A stretch of DNA of 61,438 bases from an uncultured bacterium (GTDB lineage Bacteria > Patescibacteriota > Andersenbacteria > UBA10190 > CAIZMI01), in assembly GCA_903934015.1 (NCBI GenBank), contig CAIZMI010000003.1, positions 1 through 61,438 of the forward strand, read 5' to 3'. The first letter of the stretch is position 1. Each line of letters begins with the position of its first letter. Below the pieces are notes generated by a model, which was not told the origin of the DNA, did no database searches, and saw nothing but the letters and a program-made list of their open reading frames with translations. Shown in pieces: positions 52,415-61,379 of the stretch. The translations under genes were made by a program, and so were the position numbers.

Positions 52415-52541
52415 TTTTCAATTATCAATTTTGCAATTTTCAAATAATTTTCAATGTTTAATGTTCAATAACGACGTCGCTTTTGAAAATTAAGAATTGA
52501 TAATTATTTGAAAATTGGTTATTGGAAATTGAAAATTAATG
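52415..52541. repeat. AT-rich inverted-repeat element, copy B
   Basis: AATTTTCAAATAATTTTCAA (starting 52435) pairs with AATTATTTGAAAATT (52502-52516) around a core containing ACGACGT, as in copy A at 41923. Intergenic, between two convergent genes. Confidence 0.75.
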
Positions 52542-52593
52542 GCTAAAAAATACAACTGATTTCTGTTTATGTAGGAACAATGTTTATAAAATT

Positions 52594-53712
52594 TTACCCA
52601 AAGAAGCCTTTTTTCTTCCCTGCTTCCTCAAACTCTCTAAGCAACTCTTCTTGTCTCTTGGAGACTTTTTTGGGCACATCTACAAGGACTTTCAGTATTT
52701 GATCACCACGACGATCTGTCGCCCCGTGCTTGATTCCTTTTTCAATGATTCTGAATTCCGCTCCGGGTTGAGTTCCTTTTGGAATTTCAAATTCAGTCTC
52801 TCCATCAACAGTATTAACATTAGTTATTCCACCCAAGACAGCGGTAACAAACGGAACGTGTGTTTCAGTATGAATATTGAAACCTTGTCGCGCGAATTGC
52901 TTATCTTCTTTTACTGATACGGCAATATATAAATCACCAACTGAACCACCAAATTTAGGCGCGTCACCTTCACCGGCAATCCTAATTCTTGTGCCATTTT
53001 CTATTCCGGCGGGAATTTTAATTACTAAAGTTTCCAGTTGACGAGTACGTCCTTCGCCATGACATTCTTTACATTTCGCTTCCGCTTTCTTTCCCTCACC
53101 GTGACAATCCGAACATTCCGCTTCCTGCACCATGGTGCCGAGAATCGTTCGTACTTGTTGGCGCACAACACCGGAACCCTTACATGTGCCGCAGGTAACA
53201 ATTTTTGTACCTGGTTCCGCGAGATTTCCTTTACAACGCGTACAAGTGCGATTGCGATTTAGAGAGACTTCCCTTTTTGCACCAAAAACCATTTCTTTAA
53301 AACTGATTAACATGTCAATTTGTAAATCCGAACCGCGATTTCGTTCACGGGCGCTTGTTCGACTACGTCCACCCCCACCGCCACCAAAAAACTGTGAGAA
53401 GATATCACCAAAACCACCCAGGTCTTCAAAGTTTACGTCAAATCCTTGATTACCAAATGGATTACCGCCAAAACCACCAGCACCGCCACCATTTCGCCCC
53501 GCATCCTCGAATGTTTGTCCATATTGGTCATATTGTTGCTTCTTTTCCCTGTTACCTAAAACCTGGTAAGCCTCGTTTACTTCCTTAAATTTCTCCTGAT
53601 CACCACCTTTATCGGGGTGGTGTTGATGAGCAGCCTTACGATAGGCCTTTTTAATATCTTCCTCGGATGCTCCTTTTTGAACTCCGAGAACTGAGTAGTA
53701 GTCTTTGGGCAT
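52594..53712 (-). CDS. dnaJ: Chaperone DnaJ
   Basis: 372 residues: J domain with HHPDKGG, a Gly/Phe-rich region (about 70-120), the zinc-binding domain with four CxxCxGxG-type repeats ([31 protein letters not shown]) and the C-terminal substrate domain. It stimulates the DnaK ATPase and delivers clients. It is the last gene of the hrcA-grpE-dnaK-dnaJ operon. Confidence 0.97.
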   Translation of the reverse strand: MPKDYYSVLGVQKGASEEDIKKAYRKAAHQHHPDKGGDQEKFKEVNEAYQVLGNREKKQQYDQYGQTFEDAGRNGGGAGGFGGNPFGNQGFDVNFEDLGGFGDIFSQFFGGGGGGRSRTSARERNRGSDLQIDMLISFKEMVFGAKREVSLNRNRTCTRCKGNLAEPGTKIVTCGTCKGSGVVRQQVRTILGTMVQEAECSDCHGEGKKAEAKCKECHGEGRTRQLETLVIKIPAGIENGTRIRIAGEGDAPKFGGSVGDLYIAVSVKEDKQFARQGFNIHTETHVPFVTAVLGGITNVNTVDGETEFEIPKGTQPGAEFRIIEKGIKHGATDRRGDQILKVLVDVPKKVSKRQEELLREFEEAGKKKGFFG

Positions 53713-53726
53713 TTTTATAGTATTGA

Positions 53727-53803
53727 GTATTTAGTATGTTGTATGCGGTATGAAGTATCGAACGAAAATCGCATACAACATACCGCATACTTAATACAAC
53801 ATA
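53727..53803. repeat. Inverted repeat between dnaK and dnaJ
   Basis: TAGTATGTTGTAT/ATACAACATACTA (13 bp) and GCGGTATG/CATACCGC (8 bp) form a composite hairpin filling the gap. It may be a repeat or a processing/attenuation site that lowers dnaJ expression. Confidence 0.6.
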
Positions 53804-53807
53804 CTAA

Positions 53808-55724
53808 TTATTTCTTCTCCGCTTCTCCTTCTACTGTTTTTCCTTCACCGGGTTTTTCAGCTGTACCATCTTGCGTTTTTGTCGCATCTTCCGGTTTTGG
53901 AGCTTGTTGTTGCTGTTGATACATTGCCGCGCCGGCTTTTTGCACTGTTTGATCTAATTCATCGCAGGCTTTCTTTAGAGCCGTAAAATCAATTTTATCC
54001 ATTTCCACTTGTGCTGTCTTTTTTACAGCCTCAAGTTTTTCTGTAATTTCCTTTTTGACATCTTCGGTTAATTTTTCACCGGTATCCTTAAGGAATTTTT
54101 CAGTCGAATAGATCATTGTTTCAGCCTTATTTTTTTCTTCGACTTTATCCTTGCGGGCTTTATCTTCAGTGGCGTGCGCCTCGGCTTCTTTCTGCATCCG
54201 TTCCACTTCCGATTTGGAAACGCCGGATGAACCCTGAATCGTAATTTTTTGTTCACGGTTCGTGGCTTTATCTTTTGCCGATACTGTTAAAATACCGTTT
54301 GCATCAATATCAAAAGTTACTTCAATTTGTGGAATACCGCGTGGTGCCGGTGGAATTCCATCCAATATAAAACGCCCAAGTGATTTATTATCCACAGCCA
54401 TTTCACGTTCACCTTGTAGAACATGAATTTCTACTTGTGGTTGACTGTCGGCCGCTGTTGAGAACACTTGGTTCTTCTTCGTTGGAACAGTCGTGTTTTT
54501 AGTAATCAATGGTGTACGAATACCACCCATTGTTTCGATTCCAAGCGTTAATGGTGTGACGTCGAGCAATAAAACGTCTTTTACGTCGCCTTGTAAAATT
54601 CCACCTTGAATGGCTGCGCCGATCGCTACCACTTCATCCGGATTCACATCTTTGTGGGCTTTTTTGCCAAAGAATTTTTCAACCAATTCTACCACGCGTG
54701 GCATTCTGGTCATTCCTCCCACTAAAACCACCTCATCAATATCGGAAGCGGTAAATTTAGCTTCAGAAATTGCCTTACCCATAATTTCAATCGATTTATC
54801 GATGTAATCTCCGACCAGTTCTTCCATTTTGGCGCGGGTCAATTTCAACAATAAATGCTTTGGGCCGGACGCATCGGTAGTGATAAACGGTTGATTAATT
54901 TCCGTCTCCATTGTCGTAGAAAGCTCAATTTTGGCCTTTTCCGCGGCTTCCTTGAGACGTTGCAGTGCGACTTGGTCCTTTGTTAAATCAATCCCATATT
55001 GTTTTAGAAATTCATCGGCAATCCAATCGATAATTTTTTGATCAAAATCATCACCACCCAAATGTGTGTCGCCATGGGTCGACTTAACCTCAATCGTTTC
55101 CGCTGAAACTTCCAATACAGAAACATCGAATGTTCCGCCACCCAAATCATAGACGACAATTTGTTCTTCTTTCTTTTTATCAAGACCATAAGCCAGCGCG
55201 GCAGCTGTGGGTTCATTAATAATGCGTTGCACTTTAAAACCTGCCACGGTTCCCGCGTCTATTGTCGCTTTGCGTTGCGAGTCGTCGAAATAAGCCGGTA
55301 CGGTAATCACGGCATCCGTAATTTTTTCGCCCAATCTTTCTTCCGCATCAACTTTTAGTTTTTGCAATACCATCGCGGAAATTTCCAACGGTTTATACCA
55401 TTTGTCGCCCATTTTGACTTCGGCGTAACCATCCGCACCTTCTTTTACCTCATAAGGCAAAAGTTCTTTGTCTTTTTGCACTTCGGGATCGCTGAATTTA
55501 CGCCCCATCAAACGCTTTATAGAATAAAGCGTATTTTCGGCATTGGTAACAGCTTGACGTTTGGCGGTAACTCCAACCAAGCGTTCGTTGTTGCGTGACA
55601 TTGCCACAACTGATGGTGTGGTTCGCGCGCCCTCATGATTTTCCAAAACTCGTGGCTTACCGCCTTCGATTACTGACATGCATGAATTGGTTGTTCCTAA
55701 ATCGATTCCTAATATTTTTGACAT
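53808..55724 (-). CDS. dnaK: Chaperone DnaK (Hsp70)
   Basis: 638 residues. ATPase motifs: [13 protein letters not shown], '[16 protein letters not shown]', '[16 protein letters not shown]'. The substrate domain ('[14 protein letters not shown]') and a C-terminal lid follow. The tail is Gln/Pro/Glu-rich ([13 protein letters not shown] … GEAEKK) in place of the usual EEVxD-like end. Full length; central gene of the heat-shock operon. Confidence 0.98.
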   Translation of the reverse strand: MSKILGIDLGTTNSCMSVIEGGKPRVLENHEGARTTPSVVAMSRNNERLVGVTAKRQAVTNAENTLYSIKRLMGRKFSDPEVQKDKELLPYEVKEGADGYAEVKMGDKWYKPLEISAMVLQKLKVDAEERLGEKITDAVITVPAYFDDSQRKATIDAGTVAGFKVQRIINEPTAAALAYGLDKKKEEQIVVYDLGGGTFDVSVLEVSAETIEVKSTHGDTHLGGDDFDQKIIDWIADEFLKQYGIDLTKDQVALQRLKEAAEKAKIELSTTMETEINQPFITTDASGPKHLLLKLTRAKMEELVGDYIDKSIEIMGKAISEAKFTASDIDEVVLVGGMTRMPRVVELVEKFFGKKAHKDVNPDEVVAIGAAIQGGILQGDVKDVLLLDVTPLTLGIETMGGIRTPLITKNTTVPTKKNQVFSTAADSQPQVEIHVLQGEREMAVDNKSLGRFILDGIPPAPRGIPQIEVTFDIDANGILTVSAKDKATNREQKITIQGSSGVSKSEVERMQKEAEAHATEDKARKDKVEEKNKAETMIYSTEKFLKDTGEKLTEDVKKEITEKLEAVKKTAQVEMDKIDFTALKKACDELDQTVQKAGAAMYQQQQQAPKPEDATKTQDGTAEKPGEGKTVEGEAEKK

Positions 55725-55761
55725 ATTTTTTTGATTAATAATTTAATAAATAATTAACATC

Positions 55762-56376
55762 TTAAATTCCGCCTTGATCAGGGTCCGACCCTGGACAGGC
55801 TTGCTCCAGGGTCGGACCCTGGTTGGCAACGTCGGCCGGTGGAGATTCTGCTGTTGGCACATCACTCGGATTATCCGACACTTTCACCTTCGCCGGTCGC
55901 AGAACCTTGTTTCCCAGCTGATACCCCTTACTCACTACCGCGATAACCGTTCCGGGCGGTTTCGTTTTGTCGATAACATGCTCTACAGCTTCGTAAAATT
56001 TTGGATCAAAGGGTACGGCTATCGCATCAATCGGCTCTACTCCTTGAGTTTGCAACGCATTAAGGAATGCTTTTTGAATGTTCGTCATCCCAATCACCCA
56101 CTCATTCTTGCTTATCTCCTCCGGAATAGCGGAAAATGCGGCGTCAAAGTAATCCAGAACTTGCAACATTGATCTTAAGGCCTCTTCCGTCCCGTTCATT
56201 CGCGCCTTAATATTCTCTTCCCCCATTCTTCGGTGCAGATTTTCATAATCCGCCATTGCCCGCTTCCATCCCGCTAAATTTGTTTCTGCTTCTTCTTTTA
56301 ATATCATCTCTTCTTCGTTAGGAGTTATGTGACTGTGAATTTTTTGCGCTTTATCGCCCCTCCTGAGAATATTCAT
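55762..56376 (-). CDS. grpE: Nucleotide exchange factor GrpE with palindrome-coded C-terminus
   Basis: 204 residues. The coiled N-terminal part and the GrpE domain ('WKRAMADYENLHRRMGEENI', 'VLDYFDAAFSAIPEE', 'GVEPIDAIAVPFDPKFYEAV', 'VVSKGYQLGNKVLRPAKVKV') are complete. The last ~20 residues (NQGPTLEQACPGSDPDQGGI) are encoded by the palindromic repeat described separately and are not part of the GrpE fold. It overlaps hrcA by four bases (ATGA). Confidence 0.95.
   Translation of the reverse strand: MNILRRGDKAQKIHSHITPNEEEMILKEEAETNLAGWKRAMADYENLHRRMGEENIKARMNGTEEALRSMLQVLDYFDAAFSAIPEEISKNEWVIGMTNIQKAFLNALQTQGVEPIDAIAVPFDPKFYEAVEHVIDKTKPPGTVIAVVSKGYQLGNKVLRPAKVKVSDNPSDVPTAESPPADVANQGPTLEQACPGSDPDQGGI
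55783..55823. repeat. GGTCCGACC-type palindromic repeat, copy 3, inside grpE
   Basis: CAGGGTCCGACCCTGGA and TCCAGGGTCGGACCCTG are exact 17-bp inverted repeats around about nine bases, and each arm is itself nearly palindromic. The unit lies in frame within the 3' end of grpE and ends just before the stop. Confidence 0.85.
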
Positions 56377-57095
56377 TCTTCTCTCCCCTCATTTTCGATT
56401 ATGTTTGCAAAGGCATTTAGAAGCTGGATGTTGTGCTCATAGCGCATTCTGGTTGGTCCAATAATTGCCAGTAGACCTCGTTCACCGCTTGGCAAATCAC
56501 AGGCGGCTAAAATCATGCTGACATGCTTTACGTCCGCAAATGGATTTTCACCACCGATATATACTTGCGGAATCTTATTTAATTTTGAAACAAGATCATC
56601 ATAATTATCTTCCAAAACATCCAATATCCTTGAAACATCCAATAAACATTCGGCATCAGCGAATTCCGGTTCCCTGATTAGTTCCGGAAGTCCTGCCTCG
56701 TGAAACTCATCGCGGTCTATTAATCCAGCAATCGCCATATTTTGTGATAATCCAGCCAAAAGCTTTGCTGTTCCTCTCGCAAGACGATTATGCTGGGCGC
56801 GAGTACTCAAAAGCTCTGATTTTAGGCGGTTAATTTCATTTTTAGTGAGATATTCATCTTTTATAGTTTCATCGACAAAATAACGGTATCCTTTATCTGT
56901 CGGAGTGCGACCGGCCGAAGTGTGTGGTTGCATCAAATATCCGGCATCTTCTAACCATGACAGTTCAGCACGGACAGTAGCCGAGCTGTACGGAAAATTA
57001 TAATTTTCCGTTAACGATTCCGAACCGATAGGTTCGGCGGTTTTAATATATTCCCTAACCAGGGCTTTTAATATTTTATCTTGTCTTTCGGTCAT
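56373..57095 (-). CDS. hrcA: Heat-inducible transcription repressor HrcA, short form
   Basis: 240 residues (about 340 is usual). The N-terminal winged helix is intact ('QDKILKALVREYIKTAEPIG', 'SSATVRAELSWLEDAGYL', 'PHTSAGRTPTDKGYRYFV'), and so is the C-terminal 'GLLAIIGPTRMRYEHNIQLL'. The middle GAF-like/insert region is much reduced. It represses its own operon through CIRCE, found directly upstream. Confidence 0.93.
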   Translation of the reverse strand: MTERQDKILKALVREYIKTAEPIGSESLTENYNFPYSSATVRAELSWLEDAGYLMQPHTSAGRTPTDKGYRYFVDETIKDEYLTKNEINRLKSELLSTRAQHNRLARGTAKLLAGLSQNMAIAGLIDRDEFHEAGLPELIREPEFADAECLLDVSRILDVLEDNYDDLVSKLNKIPQVYIGGENPFADVKHVSMILAACDLPSGERGLLAIIGPTRMRYEHNIQLLNAFANIIENEGREE

Positions 57096-57127
57096 TAGTT
57101 TCTTGATGATTTATATAATAATCCATT

Positions 57128-57154
57128 TTAGCACTCTCGGCAATAGACTGCTAA
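57128..57154 (-). promoter_or_regulatory. CIRCE operator of the hrcA operon
   Basis: TTAGCACTC-N9-GACTGCTAA: the consensus TTAGCACTC-N9-GAGTGCTAA with one changed base. It overlaps the start region of a promoter (TTGACA 57184-57179; CATAAT 57159-57154; 19-bp spacer) and lies 33 bases before hrcA. Binding of HrcA would block the operon. Confidence 0.92.
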
Positions 57155-57189
57155 TTATGCTAATGTTTTTTAAAATCATGTCAAGAGAA

Positions 57190-57222
57190 TAAAAAAACCA
57201 CCCCTGACTGGGCGGTTGACCG
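57190..57222 (-). terminator. Terminator of the small Cys-containing gene
   Basis: On the minus strand ACCGCCC-agtcag-GGGGTGGT followed by seven T. It sits between the small gene and the hrcA promoter. Confidence 0.85.
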
Positions 57223-57242
57223 GTTTTATTCCGATGGCCTAT

Positions 57243-57491
57243 TTAGCCATCGCGCTTGCGTATTGGATGTAGTGTACCATATGGATTTCCTTGATAAATT
57301 CCAAGATAATCCCTGTGGCAAAAAAGGGTAAATCTCTCGTCTGTGCCACACTCAACCAAGAATGGGGCAATATCTCGCGACCATGGCCCGGATTCCCAAA
57401 ACTCGATATTTCCATTTCCCTCCAGGGCACATTGGAAGCAACGATTCATACTTCCATCTGGGTGTACAATGGCTTTGTAAAGAATGAGCAT
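57243..57491 (-). CDS. Small protein of unknown function, independent transcription unit
   Basis: 82 residues from ATG 57491, chosen over the track start because AAGGAGAAGGAGAGG lies just upstream. Three Cys-containing spots (RCFQC, VECG, FCHRD) and aromatic segments ('NIEFWESGPWSRDIAP', 'YLGIYQGNPYGTLHP') are notable; no helix or anchor is evident. It has a TTGACA promoter, a purine-rich ribosome binding site and its own terminator, and its base composition is less AT-rich than its neighbours. I do not recognise a family. Confidence 0.72.
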   Translation of the reverse strand: MLILYKAIVHPDGSMNRCFQCALEGNGNIEFWESGPWSRDIAPFLVECGTDERFTLFCHRDYLGIYQGNPYGTLHPIRKRDG

Positions 57492-57542
57492 TTCCTCTCC
57501 TTCTCCTTGTTGAATCAATATTAATAAACCCGACTGAACGAA

Positions 57543-57571
57543 ACATAAACATACATTGATTTGATTGTCAA
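57543..57571 (-). promoter_or_regulatory. Promoter of the small gene
   Basis: Minus strand TTGACA (57571-57566), 17 bases, TTATGT (57548-57543); about 50 nt of leader before the ATG. Confidence 0.65.
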
Positions 57572-57649
57572 TATTCTCGTATTCTATTTCTTAATTGCTC
57601 ACTCATGTGAAAGTTAGAAGATTGCAATAAATACCTGAAAAACCACCAC

Positions 57650-57720
57650 CCCCGAGACATTGGGAGTCCATACGCTGTCATTGCGTGGATTCTCGCTTTC
57701 GCGGGAAAGGATGCTTTTAT
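57650..57720. repeat. GTCATTGCG…TTTCGCGGGAA-type repeat remnant
   Basis: The 57519-57881 gap contains GTCATTGCGTGGATTCTCGC followed by TTTCGCGGGAAAGGATG. This resembles common dispersed hairpin repeats (GGATTCCCGC…GCGGGAATGAC). The rest of the gap has only the two promoters listed separately. Confidence 0.5.
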
Positions 57721-57816
57721 AGAATTTTGTGTGTAATTAGATCAACTTTCAAACCGTTTAGGAGTTACACGGCATCCGTTCACAAAATTGTTCCCACAAA
57801 TTCACAATAAACACCA

Positions 57817-57845
57817 TAGACAAGATCTGCATTAAGTGTTATGTA
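57817..57845 (+). promoter_or_regulatory. Promoter of the anchored Ig-like protein gene
   Basis: TAGACA (57817-57822), 17 bases, TATGTA (57840-57845). An AGGAGG follows at 57846-57851, but it lies 30 bases from the ATG and in front of no start codon. Confidence 0.5.
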
Positions 57846-57881
57846 GGAGGCAATAAGTCTTCACTCTTCTCTCGTATTTCA

Positions 57882-58508
57882 ATGCAAAAACAACTTTTAA
57901 CTATCGCATTTATTGGAATCATCATAATAGGCGCGGTCACCGCCGGTGGGTATTATTTAGGTAAAGTCATCCAAAACCCAAAAACCACACCATCTCCTTC
58001 GGACTTACCACTTATTAATGAGTCAGTTGAATTGCCGAAATCATCTCTTTCCCCAACCCCAACTGAACCAGCACTACTCCCGACAGCTCCACCTAAAACA
58101 ACAACAATAAATCAACAACAAGTACAAGGTTCCGCGACGGTAAAAAAATCAACTCCCATTACAGCAGGAACTGGTCCAACAACAACAAAAGATGTATCAA
58201 TTCGTTTTATAGACGCACCAGCACAAATTAAATCTGGACAATCCTTTGTCGTAAGCTGGTTTGTTGATGGACCTGTTGGCATGATGGGCGACATTACGCG
58301 TCTTTCGTCAGATTTCAATTCAAATGGTTCATCCGGTTCTTCAAGTTCAACATCCTCGTCACAATCATTTGGCGCGTTTCAAATTCCGCAAAAATTTCAG
58401 TCTAACGTGACATTTAGCGGTAATTCCGGACTGATTTTGCTTAAAGTAACCGCGGAAGTAAACGGAAAAACCTATACTGCCACAAAATCTGCCCAATTGA
58501 TTAAATAA
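57882..58508 (+). CDS. Anchored surface protein with Thr/Pro linker and Ig-like domain
   Basis: 208 residues: a membrane anchor (about 5-25), a long Pro/Thr/Ser-rich linker (about 35-95), then a beta domain ('VSIRFIDAPAQIKSGQSFVV' then 'SWFVDGP'). A Ser/Gly run (SGSSSSTSSSQS) interrupts it, and it ends 'LILLKVTAEVNGKTYTATKS'. Probably a cell-surface domain presented on a stalk. No catalytic motif. Confidence 0.65.
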   Translation: MQKQLLTIAFIGIIIIGAVTAGGYYLGKVIQNPKTTPSPSDLPLINESVELPKSSLSPTPTEPALLPTAPPKTTTINQQQVQGSATVKKSTPITAGTGPTTTKDVSIRFIDAPAQIKSGQSFVVSWFVDGPVGMMGDITRLSSDFNSNGSSGSSSSTSSSQSFGAFQIPQKFQSNVTFSGNSGLILLKVTAEVNGKTYTATKSAQLIK

Positions 58509-58632
58509 TCGGTTTTGCGTCGTTCCATAACACCTGCCACCCAGTGGCTATAACAGAGGATGAGTATTGAGAATTTATGAGTAGTAATTGCTTTGGCCAC
58601 ACAAAGGTAGCCTCGCAAGACGAGTTTTTTAA

Positions 58633-59724
58633 TTATGCAGGATTAAACACCGCGTATACCGTATTTGCGTCTCTTGGATCAGTTAGCAGGAATCTAATCG
58701 CGTTTGTAAGCGGAAATTGGTACACCTTCCACTTAACTCCGCCATCCAAAGACGTATATAAGACATAATTCGCGCCCGCGTAAACCGTCTTCCCCACACC
58801 TGCCGCTATTGCATTGATTGAAACTGACTGCTTTTCACTGACTGGTAACGGCACAACCGACCATTTTTTACCATTATCAATTGAATTAAATATGCCCCGA
58901 TCCGTTCCCGCAAGGATATTTTTTGTTAAATTTCCTTCCGAAACAAATTGAATGGCTAGTAATGACTTTGCAGTAGTATCACCACTTTTAATTTCAACAA
59001 CGTCAAATGATTTACCGGCATCGCTTGAACTATAAATTTGACCATTTACAAGCAACACATACCATTGCCCTGTTGCGGGAGCAACCCGAACTCCGGCAAT
59101 ACCATAACTAAATGAGTGAGCGTTGCTCCAGGTGGCGCCACCGTCACTTGAAACAAGCAGGGCGCCGGAATTTGAACCGGTCAACAAGATTTCCGGTCGA
59201 GTTGGATCTACTTCCATCGCGGTTATTATGCCCGGGGCGATTTTCTTATTAAAAATCCCACCGGTTTGGACGACCGGATCAACATATAGCTCAACCCAGT
59301 TTTTTCCATCATCAAACGATTTCCAAATTTTATAGCGTAACGGATCGGTAACCGAATTGCCAAAAATAAATAAAATATTTTGATTACGCGGATGTACAGC
59401 CACCCCCAAAACGGATTGTGCGGGAGTTTTTACTTGATCCCATTCCACTAAAGCATTGTCAAAGTGTAATAATCCACTCGGACCGCCTGCCATATAAAGT
59501 TTTGCTGTATTGTACGGATCAAAAACAACCTTATAAGGAGCCACCTTTGTTATATCCAACCCGCCCTTGAATTTCGACATTTGTAGCCAATTTTGCCCAC
59601 CATCCTTAGAAACATAAACTCCACCGGGAGGAACAGCGACTGTTTTTGTTGTACTGCCACACCCGGCACCGAATAAAGCGACTGAACTAAGCAAGACAGC
59701 TAATTTTATGTTTATAGTGTTCAT
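58633..59724 (-). CDS. Lipoprotein beta-propeller with Asp-box (BNR) repeats
   Basis: 363 residues. A signal peptide with lipobox-like 'ALFGAGC' (Cys at about 22), followed by six or more Asp boxes (SKDGGQNW, SFDDGKNW, SSDGGATW, SSDAGKSF, SIDNGKKW, SLDGGVKW) evenly spaced along the chain. This gives a YCF48/sialidase-like propeller. It lacks the catalytic residues of sialidases, so a binding or scaffold role is more likely. I use the second ATG (59724), which is closer to the signal peptide. Confidence 0.8.
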   Translation of the reverse strand: MNTINIKLAVLLSSVALFGAGCGSTTKTVAVPPGGVYVSKDGGQNWLQMSKFKGGLDITKVAPYKVVFDPYNTAKLYMAGGPSGLLHFDNALVEWDQVKTPAQSVLGVAVHPRNQNILFIFGNSVTDPLRYKIWKSFDDGKNWVELYVDPVVQTGGIFNKKIAPGIITAMEVDPTRPEILLTGSNSGALLVSSDGGATWSNAHSFSYGIAGVRVAPATGQWYVLLVNGQIYSSSDAGKSFDVVEIKSGDTTAKSLLAIQFVSEGNLTKNILAGTDRGIFNSIDNGKKWSVVPLPVSEKQSVSINAIAAGVGKTVYAGANYVLYTSLDGGVKWKVYQFPLTNAIRFLLTDPRDANTVYAVFNPA

Positions 59725-59835
59725 AAACATATTTTACCACTCAATTGGTTAAATACAACTTAATTATCAAAATATATTGCTCAATTGAATCACGAATAAT
59801 AATTTGAACTATTTAACAAAGTTTAAGCATCTTGC

Positions 59836-59841
59836 TATACT
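59836..59841 (+). promoter_or_regulatory. -10 box of a leaderless GTG-start mRNA (corA-like gene)
   Basis: TATACT ends six bases before the GTG start at 59848, so the mRNA should begin at or next to the start codon. Confidence 0.55.
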
Positions 59842-59847
59842 AATGTT

Positions 59848-60753
59848 GTGTTAAGACAAATAAAAACAAAAGAGTTAACTTGGATAGACATTATAGATCT
59901 TGAAAAAAAAGATCTTGATTTTTTGGAAAGCGAATTTCATTTTCACGCGATTGATTTACAGGAAATCACTCATCGTTCAACGCGCCCGAAACTGGAAGAA
60001 TATCCCGGATATTTGTTCGCAATTGTTCACTCCCCAGTTTTTGACGCCAAATCGCGCAGTACAACTCCGGCGGAGGTGGATATATTTATTACAGAGGGAC
60101 ACATTATCACAGTTCACATGGGAAGAGTACATTTGCTAGATCAATTTTTCAAACAGATAAACGAAAGCACGGTATTACAAGAACGTTATGTGGGTCGTAG
60201 TTCCGCCTATCTTTTGTATAGCATCATGGGAGTGCTGATTGACTCATCGTTTCCCAAAATTGATCATATTTACGAAAAAATTGAACTTGCCGAACATAAA
60301 ATTTTTAATGGCGAGGAACGCGCAATGGTGTATGAATTAAGCGCTATTAGTCGTGATCTATCCGGTTTTCGACAAATCATTCGACCGCAAGTGCATTTAT
60401 ATAATCCCGATATGCTACACGGTGATTTTTCAACCCCCGCCTATAAAGCGATTTTTAAAAGCATTCAGTCGAGGTTGCAACGAGTTTGGGATGCACTAGA
60501 TAATCAATATGAAAAAATTTCCTCATTATCAGAAACTAACTCCAATCTGCTATCTCACAAATTAAATGAATTTATTAAGACCCTAACACTTCTTAGTGCC
60601 ATATTTATACCATTAGGCGTTATTTGTCAGGTTTTACCGACGATATCTGACGCTCCAAGATTAAATTTTGTTCTTTTCTGGATAATAATCGGCTTTATGC
60701 TTACTATCGATTTTGTAATTCTTTGGTACTATCGGACACGCCGAATGATTTAA
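59848..60753 (+). CDS. CorA-like metal ion transporter lacking the GMN motif
   Basis: 301 residues from GTG 59848. The cytoplasmic funnel ('LTWIDIIDLEKKDLDFLESE', 'FAIVHSPVFD') and two C-terminal membrane helices ('TLLSAIFIPLGVICQVLPTI', 'FVLFWIIIGFMLTIDFVILW') give the CorA layout. The selectivity motif GMN, normally at the end of the first helix, is replaced (…GVICQVLP…). Ion specificity, or transport itself, is therefore doubtful. Confidence 0.8.
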   Translation: MLRQIKTKELTWIDIIDLEKKDLDFLESEFHFHAIDLQEITHRSTRPKLEEYPGYLFAIVHSPVFDAKSRSTTPAEVDIFITEGHIITVHMGRVHLLDQFFKQINESTVLQERYVGRSSAYLLYSIMGVLIDSSFPKIDHIYEKIELAEHKIFNGEERAMVYELSAISRDLSGFRQIIRPQVHLYNPDMLHGDFSTPAYKAIFKSIQSRLQRVWDALDNQYEKISSLSETNSNLLSHKLNEFIKTLTLLSAIFIPLGVICQVLPTISDAPRLNFVLFWIIIGFMLTIDFVILWYYRTRRMI

Positions 60754-61328
60754 TGAATATAGCGCCATTATTAATAAAACTTATTCCTCGAGGTATATCA
60801 CCTAATCACATCACAGGGTTAAGGTTTTTTTTAATAGCACCTATTATCTACTGCATTTGGCAACAGCAGTGGTTGTATTTTGTCATTTTGTACATATTGG
60901 CATTATTTTCCGACTATCTTGATGGAATTTTGGCCCGACAACGCGGATTAACTACCAAATTTGGCGCGACACTTGATCCGGTAGTTGATAAATTATTGCA
61001 CATTGCTATATTTTGTTTTCTTATTCCCTTCGCTCCGATACTGATTAGCACAATTATTTTGCTCGATATTGTTGTTTTGTTTGGCGGGTGGATGGTAATT
61101 CACAACTTTAATAAAAATAATAAGAATCTTTACATTAAGGGCGCCAATATCTTCGGCAAACTTAAGGTAATTTTTCAGGGACTGGTAATTATTGTGTTGT
61201 ATTGCTACCAAATTTTTCCACAGACGATATTTTCATGGCCAATATCAATTATTTTAATTATATTTACCATTATTTTTTCCGCTTTATCAATTTTTCAATA
61301 CGCTAACGACTTAATGCGTGAGAAATAA
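60753..61328 (+). CDS. CDP-alcohol phosphatidyltransferase
   Basis: 191 residues from the ATG at 60753, which overlaps the corA-like stop (TAATG). The complete motif D-G-x2-A-R-x8-G-x3-D-x3-D is seen in 'DGILARQRGLTTKFGATLDP' then VVD, and there are about five membrane helices. It makes a phospholipid (PgsA-type or similar) from CDP-diacylglycerol and an alcohol. Confidence 0.92.
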   Translation: MNIAPLLIKLIPRGISPNHITGLRFFLIAPIIYCIWQQQWLYFVILYILALFSDYLDGILARQRGLTTKFGATLDPVVDKLLHIAIFCFLIPFAPILISTIILLDIVVLFGGWMVIHNFNKNNKNLYIKGANIFGKLKVIFQGLVIIVLYCYQIFPQTIFSWPISIILIIFTIIFSALSIFQYANDLMREK

Positions 61329-61350
61329 AAATTATTAACGCAAAAAATGC

Positions 61351-61379
61351 TTGACAGTGTTAAATATTTCTCGTATAAA
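61351..61379 (+). promoter_or_regulatory. Consensus promoter at the right edge
   Basis: TTGACA (61351-61356), 17 bases, TATAAA (61374-61379). It should drive a gene or RNA that starts beyond the window. Confidence 0.7.
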
